Shown here: positions 25,227 to 34,900 of the stretch, in pieces
Numbering within the stretch: the stretch's first letter is position 1
How the letters are laid out: each line of letters starts with the position of its first letter
Origin: an uncultured Alphaproteobacteria bacterium
GTDB lineage: Bacteria; Pseudomonadota; Alphaproteobacteria; Puniceispirillales; Marisalimonadaceae
DNA length: 44,569 bases
Direction: 5' to 3'
Assembly (NCBI GenBank): GCA_937142855.1
Contig: CAKZQZ010000036.1
Coordinates: 1 to 44,569 of the forward strand
Notes under the pieces: model-generated
The model's input: the letters and a program-made list of their open reading frames with translations, nothing else
Told to the model about the DNA's origin: nothing
The model's database searches: none
Program-made: the position numbers and the translations under genes

Positions 25227-26819
25227 ATGCTTACCGCAACAATGTCATATAAAAATATGATGGTAGCACCTCATCACCTTGCTGCAAAAACTGGTTCGGA
25301 TATTCTTAAAGAAGGTGGAAATGCTGTAGAAGCGATGATTGCATCTGCCGCCATGATATCTGTTGTTTATCCACACATGAATTCTATGGGTGGCGATAAT
25401 TTTTGGTTAATTTCTGACAAAAACAAAAAAGTTAAATCAATCGATGCTTGTGGTGGTGTAGCTAATTCCGTCTCAATAGATTTTTATAAACAAAAAGGTT
25501 ATAATTCTATTCCTTCTCGTGGTCCTTTGGCTGCATTAACAGTTCCTGGAGCCGTTTCTGGATGGAAAATGGCTTACGATTATAGTGTAAAAGAACTAGG
25601 TGGTAAATTATCATTAGAAAGACTATTGCTAGATGCTGCAGAAGCGTCAAAAGAAGGTATAGCAGTTACTAATACCTTAAGAAATAATCTTCAAGCGAAA
25701 GCTCATCAATTAGAAGATATACCCAACTTTAAAGATATTTATTTTAAAGATGGAAAAATTCCAAACGTAGGTGATAAATTACAGTTTAATGCAATGTCAA
25801 AAACATTTTCATCACTAATTAAAAATGGTTTAGATGATTTCTATAGTGGAGAAATTGCAGAAGATATTTTGTCTGATTTAGAAACTTTAGGCTCTCCTCT
25901 TAAAAAAATAGATTTTGATAATTATGCTGCGTCTTTTGTAAATCCATTAGAGCTTGAGATAAAAGATGCAAAGCTATTTAATTTACCACCTCCAACTCAA
26001 GGTCTTGCTTCTATATTAATTTTAGGTGTTCTTGACGAGTTAACAGATAAATATGAAAATGATACTGACTTGATACATAAAATTGTTGAAGCCACTAAAG
26101 TTGTTTTTAAAATTAGGGATAAATATGTTTGTGATCCTAATTATATGACGAAAAAAACCTCTGATTTTCTCAACAAAGATTTTATTAGACAATTAGTCAA
26201 CAAAATAGATTTAAACAAAGCCTTGCCATGGCCAGATGCTAACGTAGGAGGTGATACTGTCTGGCTTGGTGCCTCTGACTCATACGGAAACACAGTCAGT
26301 TTCATTCAAAGTATTTACTGGGAATTTGGTTCTGGTTTAATTCTACCTAAAACTGGGATAACTATGCAAAATAGGGGAATTAGTTTTTCCTTAGATGAAG
26401 AAAATTTTAATAAGTTATTACCATCTAGAAAACCTTTCCATACTATACAACCTGCTTTGGCCCACTTTAATGATGGTAGAGTGATGGCATATGGTACTAT
26501 GGGTGGAGAAGGACAGCCACAAACTCAAGCTACAATTTTTTTGCGTTATGCTATTCAAAATTTAGATCTTCAAAAAGCAATTAATGAACCTAGATGGCTT
26601 TTAGGAAGAACTTGGGGTGATGAAACAACATCCCTTAAAATTGAAGGTAGATTTAATAATTCTACCCTTGCTGATCTAAAAAATTTAGGACATATTATTG
26701 AAAAAGTTGGAGATTTTGAAGAAATTATGGGGCATGCTGGTGCTATTGTGGATCATCCTAATGGTTTAAAAGAGGGTGGGTATGATTTGCGTAGCGATGG
26801 AGATGCAGTTGGTGGTTAG
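25227..26819 (+). CDS. gamma-glutamyltransferase (gamma-glutamyltranspeptidase)-family protein
   Basis: 530 residues. Early GGNAVEAMIAS and GGDNFWLI (30-62) are N-terminal GGT motifs. The likely self-cleavage nucleophile is Thr344 in VGGDTVWLGASDSYGNTVSF, followed by the MGGEGQPQTQ oxyanion region (425-434). GGT-family enzymes are Ntn hydrolases that cut themselves and then hydrolyse or transfer gamma-glutamyl groups. No signal peptide is visible, whereas classical GGT is periplasmic, so this may be a cytosolic amidohydrolase of the wider family. It begins seven bases after dctM, so it may act on the imported compound (inference). It ends tail-to-tail with bpt with no base between. Confidence 0.87.
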   Translation: MLTATMSYKNMMVAPHHLAAKTGSDILKEGGNAVEAMIASAAMISVVYPHMNSMGGDNFWLISDKNKKVKSIDACGGVANSVSIDFYKQKGYNSIPSRGPLAALTVPGAVSGWKMAYDYSVKELGGKLSLERLLLDAAEASKEGIAVTNTLRNNLQAKAHQLEDIPNFKDIYFKDGKIPNVGDKLQFNAMSKTFSSLIKNGLDDFYSGEIAEDILSDLETLGSPLKKIDFDNYAASFVNPLELEIKDAKLFNLPPPTQGLASILILGVLDELTDKYENDTDLIHKIVEATKVVFKIRDKYVCDPNYMTKKTSDFLNKDFIRQLVNKIDLNKALPWPDANVGGDTVWLGASDSYGNTVSFIQSIYWEFGSGLILPKTGITMQNRGISFSLDEENFNKLLPSRKPFHTIQPALAHFNDGRVMAYGTMGGEGQPQTQATIFLRYAIQNLDLQKAINEPRWLLGRTWGDETTSLKIEGRFNNSTLADLKNLGHIIEKVGDFEEIMGHAGAIVDHPNGLKEGGYDLRSDGDAVGG

Positions 26820-27539
26820 TTAAATAGATTGCCACTCATTATTTTCTAGAATCTGACCTGGCTTAAATCTGTTTTTATATGACATGCTAGTTATTTCTTT
26901 TATATAATAGCCTAAGTATAAGTACTTATAATTACGTTGTTGACCAAACAAGATACATTGAATAATCATATAATTTCCTAAGCCTAATTTATCTAGGCTA
27001 GGGTCAAAAAAACTGTATACTGCAGATAAATCTTTATCGCCTACATCTAATAGAACAGCCCCCATTAATTTTTTATTTTTATCCCTAAACTCCATTAATG
27101 AGGTTTTAATTGGCGATGTCTCAACCATTGAGGTAAATTCATCCTCGTCCATCTCGGACATTGATCCTCCTGAGTGACGGTTAAGCTGGTACTTTTTGAA
27201 AAGTTGATAATGTTCCAAAGTTACAGAATTTTGAATTATTTTATAATTTAAAAAATTTAAATTTTTATTAACTCTTTTTAAACTTTTGGTTAATTTAAAT
27301 TTTTTTATTTCAACTCTGTAAGATTTACAAGAACTACAATTGTCACAAATTGGTCTATACATCCAATTCTCAACTCTTCTAAAACCATTAATGGCAAGTT
27401 CATTATATATTTCGTTATTGTGACTTAGGTCTGTGGCAATCCTTTTTTCAACTCTTCCTTTTAAATAAGGGCAGGGGGTAGCTTTAGTTAATAAATATAT
27501 AGGTTGTTCTAGTATGTTTTTGGGCTTTATATCTATCAT
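26820..27539 (-). CDS. bpt: aspartate/glutamate leucyltransferase (Bpt/Ate family)
   Basis: 239 residues. The N-terminal domain has TPCPYLKGRVEKR (about 21-33) and a cysteine cluster CDNCSSCKSYRVE (about 63-75). The C-terminal GNAT-like domain ends YLYLGYYIKEITSMSYKNRF (about 205-224), a signature of arginyl/leucyl-transferases. Bacterial Bpt adds leucine from Leu-tRNA to proteins with N-terminal Asp or Glu, marking them for ClpAPS. The related eukaryotic ATE1 has been reported to bind an Fe-S cluster through its N-terminal cysteines, a possibility here. It lies 30 bases after hemB on the same strand and has no clear ribosome site. Confidence 0.93.
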   Translation of the reverse strand: MIDIKPKNILEQPIYLLTKATPCPYLKGRVEKRIATDLSHNNEIYNELAINGFRRVENWMYRPICDNCSSCKSYRVEIKKFKLTKSLKRVNKNLNFLNYKIIQNSVTLEHYQLFKKYQLNRHSGGSMSEMDEDEFTSMVETSPIKTSLMEFRDKNKKLMGAVLLDVGDKDLSAVYSFFDPSLDKLGLGNYMIIQCILFGQQRNYKYLYLGYYIKEITSMSYKNRFKPGQILENNEWQSI

Positions 27540-27569
27540 ATACTTATATACGGCTTAAAATTTAATATT

Positions 27570-28598
27570 TTATGAATTTTGCCCTTTTAGTAAATTAGCT
27601 ACATATGGAGCAAAGTAAGTTATTATTCCATTACACCCGGCTCTTTTAAAGGCAATAAGGCTTTCAAAAATTATTTTTTGTTCATCGAACCAGCCATTGT
27701 CAATGGCACCCTTTATCATGGAGTATTCACCTGATACTTGATAGGCATATAAAGGAATTTTAAATTCCTGTTTTATTTTATAAATGATATCTAAATAAGG
27801 CATGCCCGGTTTGACAATGAACATATCTGCACCCTCATTTATATCTAGAGCTATTTCCCTTATAGCCTCGTCTGAATTTCCTGGATCCATTTGATAACTT
27901 TTTTTTGATTTATTGGATAAATTCAATGTAGAACCAACAGCGTCACGAAATGGACCATAGAATGCAGAAGCATATTTTACAGCATAAGACATAATTTGCA
28001 CATTAATGAAACCTTGATTATCAAGTGTATCTCTAATAAATCCTACTCTTCCGTCCATCATATCACTGGGTGCAATTATATCGCATCCAGCCTCAGCTTG
28101 AACAAGAGCTTGATTACAAAGAATTTCTAAAGTTTTATCATTATCAATTTGGTTGTTAAATATAATACCGTCATGTCCATGATCTGTAAAAGGATCCAAA
28201 GCTACATCACATATAACTCCTAAGTTAGAATTAACTTTTTTGGAAATTTTAATTGCCTTGCATATGAGATTGTTTTTGTTAAGAGCTTCACTACCATTTG
28301 GATTTTTTAAACTTTTTTCTATCTTGGGAAAAAGAGCAATTGCAGGAATCTCTAATGAAGATATACGTTCAATCTCTTTTGGTAAAAGATCTAAAGAGAA
28401 TCTATAAATACCAGGCATTGATTCAATTTCTTCTTTGGTATTAGAGCCATAGGTTACAAAAATTGGGTATATTAAATCATTTATGGACAAATTGTTTTCT
28501 GCAACCAGTTTTCTTGAAAAATCTGACATCCGATTTCTTCGTAATCTTGTTCTAGGAAAGTTGCTAACAGAAAATCCTTTATTTATGGTTTGTTTCAT
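27570..28598 (-). CDS. hemB: delta-aminolevulinic acid dehydratase (porphobilinogen synthase)
   Basis: 342 residues from ATG 28598; an in-frame ATG at 28658 (362 residues) would add 20 residues not expected in the family and overlaps the proS promoter region. FPRTRLRRNR opens the conserved part. The metal site reads DVALDPFTDHGHDG (131-144) with aspartates where zinc enzymes have cysteines, so this is the Mg-dependent, Zn-free type. Lys208 (YAVKYAS) and Lys263 (IVKPGMPYLD) are the two active-site lysines. It joins two 5-aminolevulinate molecules into porphobilinogen for haem. It is divergent from proS and probably co-transcribed with bpt. Confidence 0.94.
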   Translation of the reverse strand: MKQTINKGFSVSNFPRTRLRRNRMSDFSRKLVAENNLSINDLIYPIFVTYGSNTKEEIESMPGIYRFSLDLLPKEIERISSLEIPAIALFPKIEKSLKNPNGSEALNKNNLICKAIKISKKVNSNLGVICDVALDPFTDHGHDGIIFNNQIDNDKTLEILCNQALVQAEAGCDIIAPSDMMDGRVGFIRDTLDNQGFINVQIMSYAVKYASAFYGPFRDAVGSTLNLSNKSKKSYQMDPGNSDEAIREIALDINEGADMFIVKPGMPYLDIIYKIKQEFKIPLYAYQVSGEYSMIKGAIDNGWFDEQKIIFESLIAFKRAGCNGIITYFAPYVANLLKGQNS

Positions 28599-28657
28599 TT
28601 TGACGACCTGATATTTTTCCAAAGGTTGTAATTTGTAATTTAATAAACTATCAATCA

Positions 28658-28685
28658 TTGTATATATAATTTAACTTAATATAAT
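28658..28685 (+). promoter_or_regulatory. sigma-70-type promoter for proS
   Basis: TTGTAT (28658-28663), 16 bases, then a perfect TATAAT (28680-28685), 21 bases before the proS ATG. The -35 is only a three-of-six match. AAGGAA follows as ribosome site. The -35 overlaps the distal in-frame ATG of hemB, which supports the shorter hemB start. Confidence 0.45.
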
Positions 28686-28706
28686 CTTTTATAAGGAATA
28701 ATTACA

Positions 28707-30029
28707 ATGTTATTGTCACGTTTTTTTCTTCCAGTATTAAAAGAAACGCCTAAAGATGCAGAAATTGTTTCTCATATTTATATGTTAAGAGCTGGCATGA
28801 TACAACAATCATCCTCTGGTATTTATTCTTGGTTACCACTTGGGAAAATTATTTTAGATAATATTACAGATATTTGTAGAAATGAGATGATTTTAGCTGG
28901 AGCTAATGAAATCTTAATGCCAACTCTACAGTCAGCCAACATTTGGAAAGAGTCTGGTAGATATGAAGACTATGGTAAAGAAATGCTTCGTATAAAAGAT
29001 AGAAATGAAAGGGATCTTTTATACGGACCTACAAATGAAGAGTTGGTAACTGAAATTTTCAGAACACATGTAAAAAGTTATAAAGGTTTGCCTCTAAACT
29101 TATTTCATATTCAGTGGAAATTTAGAGATGAACTTCGTCCAAGGTTTGGCGTAATGAGAGGCAGAGAGTTTTTAATGAAAGACGCCTATTCATTTGATGT
29201 TGATTATGAATCTTCAATAAAATCTTACAACATAATGTTCATTTCTTACATGCAGTTATTTAAAAAAATGGGTCTTAAAGCTATTCCTATGAAAGCTGAC
29301 ACAGGACCTATAGGAGGAGATTTAAGTCATGAATTCATTGTTATAGCAGATACTGGAGAAAGTGAAGTTTTCTTAGAAGAAGATTTTCTCTCATTTGAAG
29401 GTTCCTTAAATGAAATAAATTATGAAAGAGACCTTCAAAATGAAGTAGATAAATTCACATCCTTTTATGCTGCAACAGAAGAAAAACACAATCCTAATGA
29501 TAAGAAAATTCAATCTTTAAACCTAATAAAAACAAGAGGTATTGAAGTAGGTCATATATTTCATTTTGGTCAAAAATATTCTAAGCCAATGAATGCTATC
29601 GTGAATAAAAATGATGGTAAAAATACCCCTGTTTACATGGGGTCATATGGAGTTGGTTTATCTAGATTGGTTGGAGCTGTTATAGAAGCTAATCATGATA
29701 AAGATGGGATTGTTTGGCCTCAAGAAATAGCTCCTTGGCATTATAATTTAATTAATTTAAAAAGTGGAGATAAAAGCTGTGATGACACTTGTAAAAATTT
29801 ATATAAATTAATCCAAGAAAAAAATTACACAGTTCTTTATGATGATACTGATGAAAGAGCAGGAGCTAAACTTGCAAGAGCAGATTTGTTAGGTTTGCCT
29901 TTTCAGATAATAATTGGCCCAAAGGGTATTAAAGAGAAATTATTTGATTTGAAAAATAGAAAGAACGGTAAAATTGAAAGACTATCTTACGATGAATTAT
30001 CAAACTTTATTAATCAAAATAATAGGTAA
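28707..30029 (+). CDS. proS: prolyl-tRNA synthetase, short type
   Basis: 440 residues, the compact form without the editing insertion found in E. coli ProRS (about 570). Class II motif 2 is around FRDELRPRFGVMRGREFLMK (about 137-156), with YGPTNEE just before it and motif 3 at GSYGVGLSRLVGAVIEA (about 312-328). The anticodon-binding domain follows to the C terminus. Short ProS without the insertion is common in alphaproteobacteria and mitochondria. It charges tRNA-Pro in the cytosol. It leads a run proS-lolC-lolD-dnaE with spacings of 3, -8 and 11 bases. Confidence 0.95.
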   Translation: MLLSRFFLPVLKETPKDAEIVSHIYMLRAGMIQQSSSGIYSWLPLGKIILDNITDICRNEMILAGANEILMPTLQSANIWKESGRYEDYGKEMLRIKDRNERDLLYGPTNEELVTEIFRTHVKSYKGLPLNLFHIQWKFRDELRPRFGVMRGREFLMKDAYSFDVDYESSIKSYNIMFISYMQLFKKMGLKAIPMKADTGPIGGDLSHEFIVIADTGESEVFLEEDFLSFEGSLNEINYERDLQNEVDKFTSFYAATEEKHNPNDKKIQSLNLIKTRGIEVGHIFHFGQKYSKPMNAIVNKNDGKNTPVYMGSYGVGLSRLVGAVIEANHDKDGIVWPQEIAPWHYNLINLKSGDKSCDDTCKNLYKLIQEKNYTVLYDDTDERAGAKLARADLLGLPFQIIIGPKGIKEKLFDLKNRKNGKIERLSYDELSNFINQNNR

Positions 30030-30032
30030 AGA

Positions 30033-31292
30033 TTGAGCTATTTTATTTTCAATGAAACAGAAAGAACAATAGCTTTTAGGTATATAAAATCTAGAAGAGC
30101 TGAGGGTTTTATTTCTATTTCTGCATGGTTCTCACTTATTGGGATTACATTAGGTGTTGCTACATTAATTGTTGTCATGTCAGTTATGAATGGTTTTAGG
30201 GCTGAGTTAGTAGATAGAATATTAGGTATTAATGGTCATCTTATAGTTTATAAAAAAAACCAACCCTTAATATCTAATTATAATGAAATTGTGAGTCAAA
30301 TTTTGGATGTTAAGGACGTCGTTGCTGTAACTCCACATTTAGAAGGTCAAGCTTTAGCTAAAACTAAAAGTGCTGTCACAGGAGTAGTTATAAGAGGAAC
30401 TAATTGGTCTGATCTTGCTCCAAAAAAATTACTATGGGACTCTCTGGATAAGGATTCTTTTAATAACTTTAAAAATAAAAAACAGATAATCATTGGTTAC
30501 AGGTTGGCGCAGAGACTTAATGTTAAAGAAGGAGATTTCATTTCACTGGTATCTCCTAATGGAATGGAGACTGCTTTAGGGTCATTACCTTTAAGTCAAA
30601 ATTTTATAGTTGGTGGTTTTTTTAACATAGGTATGTATGAGTACGATAATAATTTTATATTTATTCCATGGGAAAAAGCAGAGTCTTTTCTTTCTGTGAA
30701 GAATACTGCTCATGGAATTGAAATTTTTTTAAAAGATCAAAATCTGACTTCTATTGTATATTCTAACCTAATTAATAAATTGGGTAATGATCTAATCATT
30801 GTGGACTGGAAAAAAAGAAATTCATCTTTTATGAATGCTTTGGCTGTCGAAAAGAATGTAATGTTTGTAATACTGACATTAATAATTATAGTCGCTGCTT
30901 TTAATATTATTTCTTCTATGATTATGTTAGTTCAATCTAAGAATTCCGATATTGCTCTTATGAGAACAATGGGAGCTTCTAAATATTTAATCATGAGAAT
31001 TTTCTTGCTAACGGGCTCTATGATAGGTTTTTTAGGAACCTTTGGTGGAACAGTTTTAGGTTTGATTTTTGCCTCTAATATTCAAGAAATTAGAATTTTT
31101 ATAACTAAGTTATTAGGTGAGGAATTATTTTCACCTGAAATTTATTTTTTATCGCAGTTACCATCAAAAATAAATTTTGATGAAGTTTTAATGGTAATAA
31201 TTATTTCAGTCTTTCTTACTTTGTTAGCTAGCCTATTTCCCGCTTGGAAAGCTTCGAAAATATCTCCGGCAGAGGCTTTAAGATATGAGTGA
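30033..31292 (+). CDS. lolC: lipoprotein-releasing ABC transporter permease (LolC/E family)
   Basis: 419 residues from a TTG behind AGGTAAAG. The N-terminal FRYIKSRRAEGFISISAWFS and the following helix with GITLGVATLIVVMSVMNGFR (about 37-56) are LolC/E hallmarks. A large periplasmic loop spans about 60-270, then three helices near 278-300, 320-345 and 385-405, ending with [20 protein letters not shown]. It extracts mature lipoproteins from the inner membrane and hands them to LolA. Only one such permease gene is present, so it may form a homodimer (LolF-like) rather than a LolC-LolE pair; a second copy elsewhere cannot be excluded. It overlaps lolD by eight bases. Confidence 0.93.
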   Translation: MSYFIFNETERTIAFRYIKSRRAEGFISISAWFSLIGITLGVATLIVVMSVMNGFRAELVDRILGINGHLIVYKKNQPLISNYNEIVSQILDVKDVVAVTPHLEGQALAKTKSAVTGVVIRGTNWSDLAPKKLLWDSLDKDSFNNFKNKKQIIIGYRLAQRLNVKEGDFISLVSPNGMETALGSLPLSQNFIVGGFFNIGMYEYDNNFIFIPWEKAESFLSVKNTAHGIEIFLKDQNLTSIVYSNLINKLGNDLIIVDWKKRNSSFMNALAVEKNVMFVILTLIIIVAAFNIISSMIMLVQSKNSDIALMRTMGASKYLIMRIFLLTGSMIGFLGTFGGTVLGLIFASNIQEIRIFITKLLGEELFSPEIYFLSQLPSKINFDEVLMVIIISVFLTLLASLFPAWKASKISPAEALRYE

Positions 31293-31977
31293 TGATATAG
31301 ATTTTGAAATTTTATCATTAAAAAATATATCTCATATTTATGACCAAGAAAACCATAAGCTAAAAGTGCTAAGTAATATTAACATTGTCATTAAAAAAGG
31401 AGAAATGGTCTCCCTTATAGGTCCAAGTGGTTCTGGAAAATCAACGCTATTAAACATAGCAGGCTTGCTTGAAAAGCCTTCTATTGGTTCAATATATTTG
31501 ATAGGTAAAAATTGTAAAAATATCAATGAAGAGGCTAAAGCAAACTTAAGAGGCTCTAACATAGGATTTGTTTTTCAATCACACCGATTATTTCCAGAGT
31601 TTTCAGCCTTAGAAAATGTAATGTTACCTCAATTAATAATGGGAACTTCTAAAAAACAAGCTGAGAGTAATTCTAAAGAATTATTAGCAATGCTTGGATT
31701 AGAAAAAAGGTTTTCACATAGGCCAGCAAAACTCTCTGGTGGTGAATCACAAAGGGTAGCAATTGCAAGGGCCATAGCCAATTCTCCAAATTTAATTTTA
31801 GCTGATGAGCCTACAGGTAATCTGGACCCATTAAGTGCCCAAAATGTTTTTGACATTTTATATAAGGTTGTAAAATCACTTAATATAAGTTGTCTTATAG
31901 CGACTCATAATCTTGTACTAGCGAAATCAATGGATAGATGCCTTTTTTTAGAAAATGGCGCAATTAAAGAACAGTAA
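31285..31977 (+). CDS. lolD: lipoprotein-releasing ABC transporter ATP-binding protein
   Basis: 230 residues. Walker [10 protein letters not shown] (about 47-55), Q-loop [18 protein letters not shown] (about 95-112), signature [14 protein letters not shown] (about 151-164) and Walker [13 protein letters not shown] (about 171-182) are all present. It powers the Lol permease encoded just before, with which it overlaps by eight bases, so the two are made in step. The closest relatives are LolD/MacB-type ATPases, and the neighbour settles the choice. Confidence 0.95.
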   Translation: MSDDIDFEILSLKNISHIYDQENHKLKVLSNINIVIKKGEMVSLIGPSGSGKSTLLNIAGLLEKPSIGSIYLIGKNCKNINEEAKANLRGSNIGFVFQSHRLFPEFSALENVMLPQLIMGTSKKQAESNSKELLAMLGLEKRFSHRPAKLSGGESQRVAIARAIANSPNLILADEPTGNLDPLSAQNVFDILYKVVKSLNISCLIATHNLVLAKSMDRCLFLENGAIKEQ

Positions 31978-31988
31978 TTTATTTAACT

Positions 31989-34900
31989 ATGAGCATAACT
32001 AAAAATTTATTTGTCCATTTAAGAGTGCATTCAACTTATTCATTATCAGAAGGAATGCTTTCTTTTGATTATTTATCAAATTTTTGTATAGATAACAATC
32101 AACCAGCAATGGCGATTACTGATACCTCTAATATGTTTGGGGTATTAGAATTTTCTTTAAAAATGGTTTCGGCTGGTATCCAACCCATTATTGGTATGCA
32201 AGTTAATATCGCCGAAAGAACAGAATCTGAGGAAAATGTTGGTGAAGTTGTTTTAATAGCAAAGAATAAGATTGGGTATAAAAACTTATTAATTCTTGCC
32301 AGTGATTTATCTATTAATGATAATTTTGAAAAATACTTAAGTTTTACTAATTTAGAAAAATTTAAAGATGGATTAATTTTATTAACAGGTGGGGTGGAAA
32401 ATGGTTTTATTGGTCAGCCTGCAGCCCAAGGTAACAAAAATAAAGTTTATAACCGCCTTAAGGAACTTGAGCGTTTATTTAAAGATAATTTATATATTGA
32501 GTTGCAGAGACATGGACTTGTTGCTGAGAATACAGCTGAAAAAATACTTTTAGATTTATCTCAAAAATTAGATCTTCCACTAGTAGCAACAAATGACTGT
32601 TTTTTTCAAAATAAAGAAAAATTTAACGCTCATCAAGTTTTAACTTGTATAGACAAAGGTCTTACTATTTCGTCAGATAATAGAAGGTTGTTAACAAAAG
32701 AACATTATTTAAAAGATAGTGGCGCCATGATATCCTTGTTTAAGGATATACCTGAAGCCATTGAAAACACTATTATTATTGCAAAAAGATGTTCTTATTT
32801 TGTAGAGCCTCATGATCCTATTCTCCCTAAATACCCAGGTCTTAAAAATATGAATGAGACTGACTATTTATTTAAAATTTCTATCGAGGGTTTAGATCAG
32901 AGGTTTAATGTTTCATCAAAAAAATTTAATGAAAAAGAAAAGGAAATTTATAAAAACAGGTTAATTGAAGAGCTGGAAATCATTAATAAAATGGGTTTTG
33001 CAGGATATTTTTTAATAGTTTATGATTTTATTAAATGGTCAAGAGATAATTTTATACCAGTTGGCCCTGGCAGAGGTTCTGGTGCAGGGTCTATAGTAGC
33101 ATGGGCCCTTAAAATAACAGATTTAGACCCAATAAGATGGGGGTTGTTATTTGAAAGGTTTTTAAATCCTGAGCGTATTTCGATGCCTGATTTTGATATT
33201 GATTTTTGTCAAGACAGAAGAGAAGACGTTATCAACTATGTTAGAAATAGATACGGCCATGATAAAGTGGCTCAAATTATTACTTTTGGTAGTTTACAAG
33301 CTAAGGCGGCTATTCGTGATGTTGGTAGAGTTTTGGAAATGCCATATGGTCAAGTAGATAAAATTGCTAAATTAATCCCATTTGTTCCGGCAAAACCACC
33401 TACAATTAAAGAAGCTATAGATAGTGAAGAAGAATTACAAAGAGAAATTTCAGAGAACCAAGAAGTAGAAGCTCTTATTAAAACTGCAATTGATCTTGAA
33501 GGTCTAAATAGACATGCATCAACTCATGCTGCTGGATTAGTAATAGGTGATAGACCTCTAAATCAATTAGTACCGTTATATAAGTTTAATGAAGAGGAAA
33601 TGCCGGCCACTCAATTTAATATGAAATTTGTTGAAAAGGCTGGTCTCGTTAAATTTGATTTTTTAGGACTTAAAACACTTACAGTCTTATCAAAAGCGGA
33701 AAGTTTAATAAAACAATCAGTCAAAAACTTTGATCTAAGCAAAATATTATTGGATGATAAGAAAACTTATGAAATGTTATCTACTGGATCTACTACAGGT
33801 ATATTTCAATTAGAATCTTCTGGTATGAAAGATGTCTTAACCGGTTTAAAGCCTGATAGGTTTGAAGATATCATTGCTGTTGTATCTTTGTATAGACCAG
33901 GTCCAATGGAAAACATTCCAAGTTACATAAATAGAAAACATGGAAAAGAAAAAATTACTTATATGCATTCTTCTTTAAAAGATGTTTTGGAGGAAACTTA
34001 TGGAATTTTTATTTATCAAGAGCAGGTTTTAAGAGCTGCTCAAATATTAGCTGATTTTTCCCTTGGTAGCGCAGATATTTTAAGAAGAGCAATGGGTAAA
34101 AAAGATAAAATTGAAATGGATCAGCAGAAAAAATCTTTTATAGCAGGTGCCCAAAATAATAATATTGATGAATTTAAAGCTAACGAAATTTTTGAACAAA
34201 TTGCAGCTTTTGCAGGATATGGGTTTAATAAATCACATGCAGCTGCCTATGCCTTAATAGCATATCAAACAGCATGGATAAAATGTAATTTCCCACATGA
34301 ATTTTTTGCAGCAATGATGACTGTCGAGTATAACAATACTGATAAATTATCTGTTTTTGTGTCGGACTTAAAAAGGTTAGGTATTTCAATCCTTCCCCCT
34401 TGTATCAACAAAAGTGGTAGTGAGTTTCTAATTGAAAAGGAGAATGATAAAACTTCTTTAAGATATTCATTATCATCTTTAAAAAATGTTGGTAACGATG
34501 CAATTAATAAGATTGTCAAAATCAGAAATGAATTTGGTATATTCAATAATATTGATTCTTTTCTTGCCAATGTACCATATAGTTTAATTACTAAAAAAAC
34601 ATTTGAAAGTTTAATAAAATCTGGTTCTTTGGATTCTATAGAAAAAAATAGAAATAAGTTGTTTAACTCAGTTGATTTAATGTTAAACCATTGTCAATCG
34701 ATAGAAAAAGACAAAATTTCAAACCAACAAAATCTATTTAACGAAAATAATAATGCTCAATTGTCAATTAATCTATTTGATATTCCCGATTGGGGAATTG
34801 AAGAAAAATTAAATAATGAATTTTCATCTCTTGGTTTATATTTAAAATTACACCCACTTGATAATTATTCAGAAGTTTTAAAAAGCTTAGATATTAAAAC

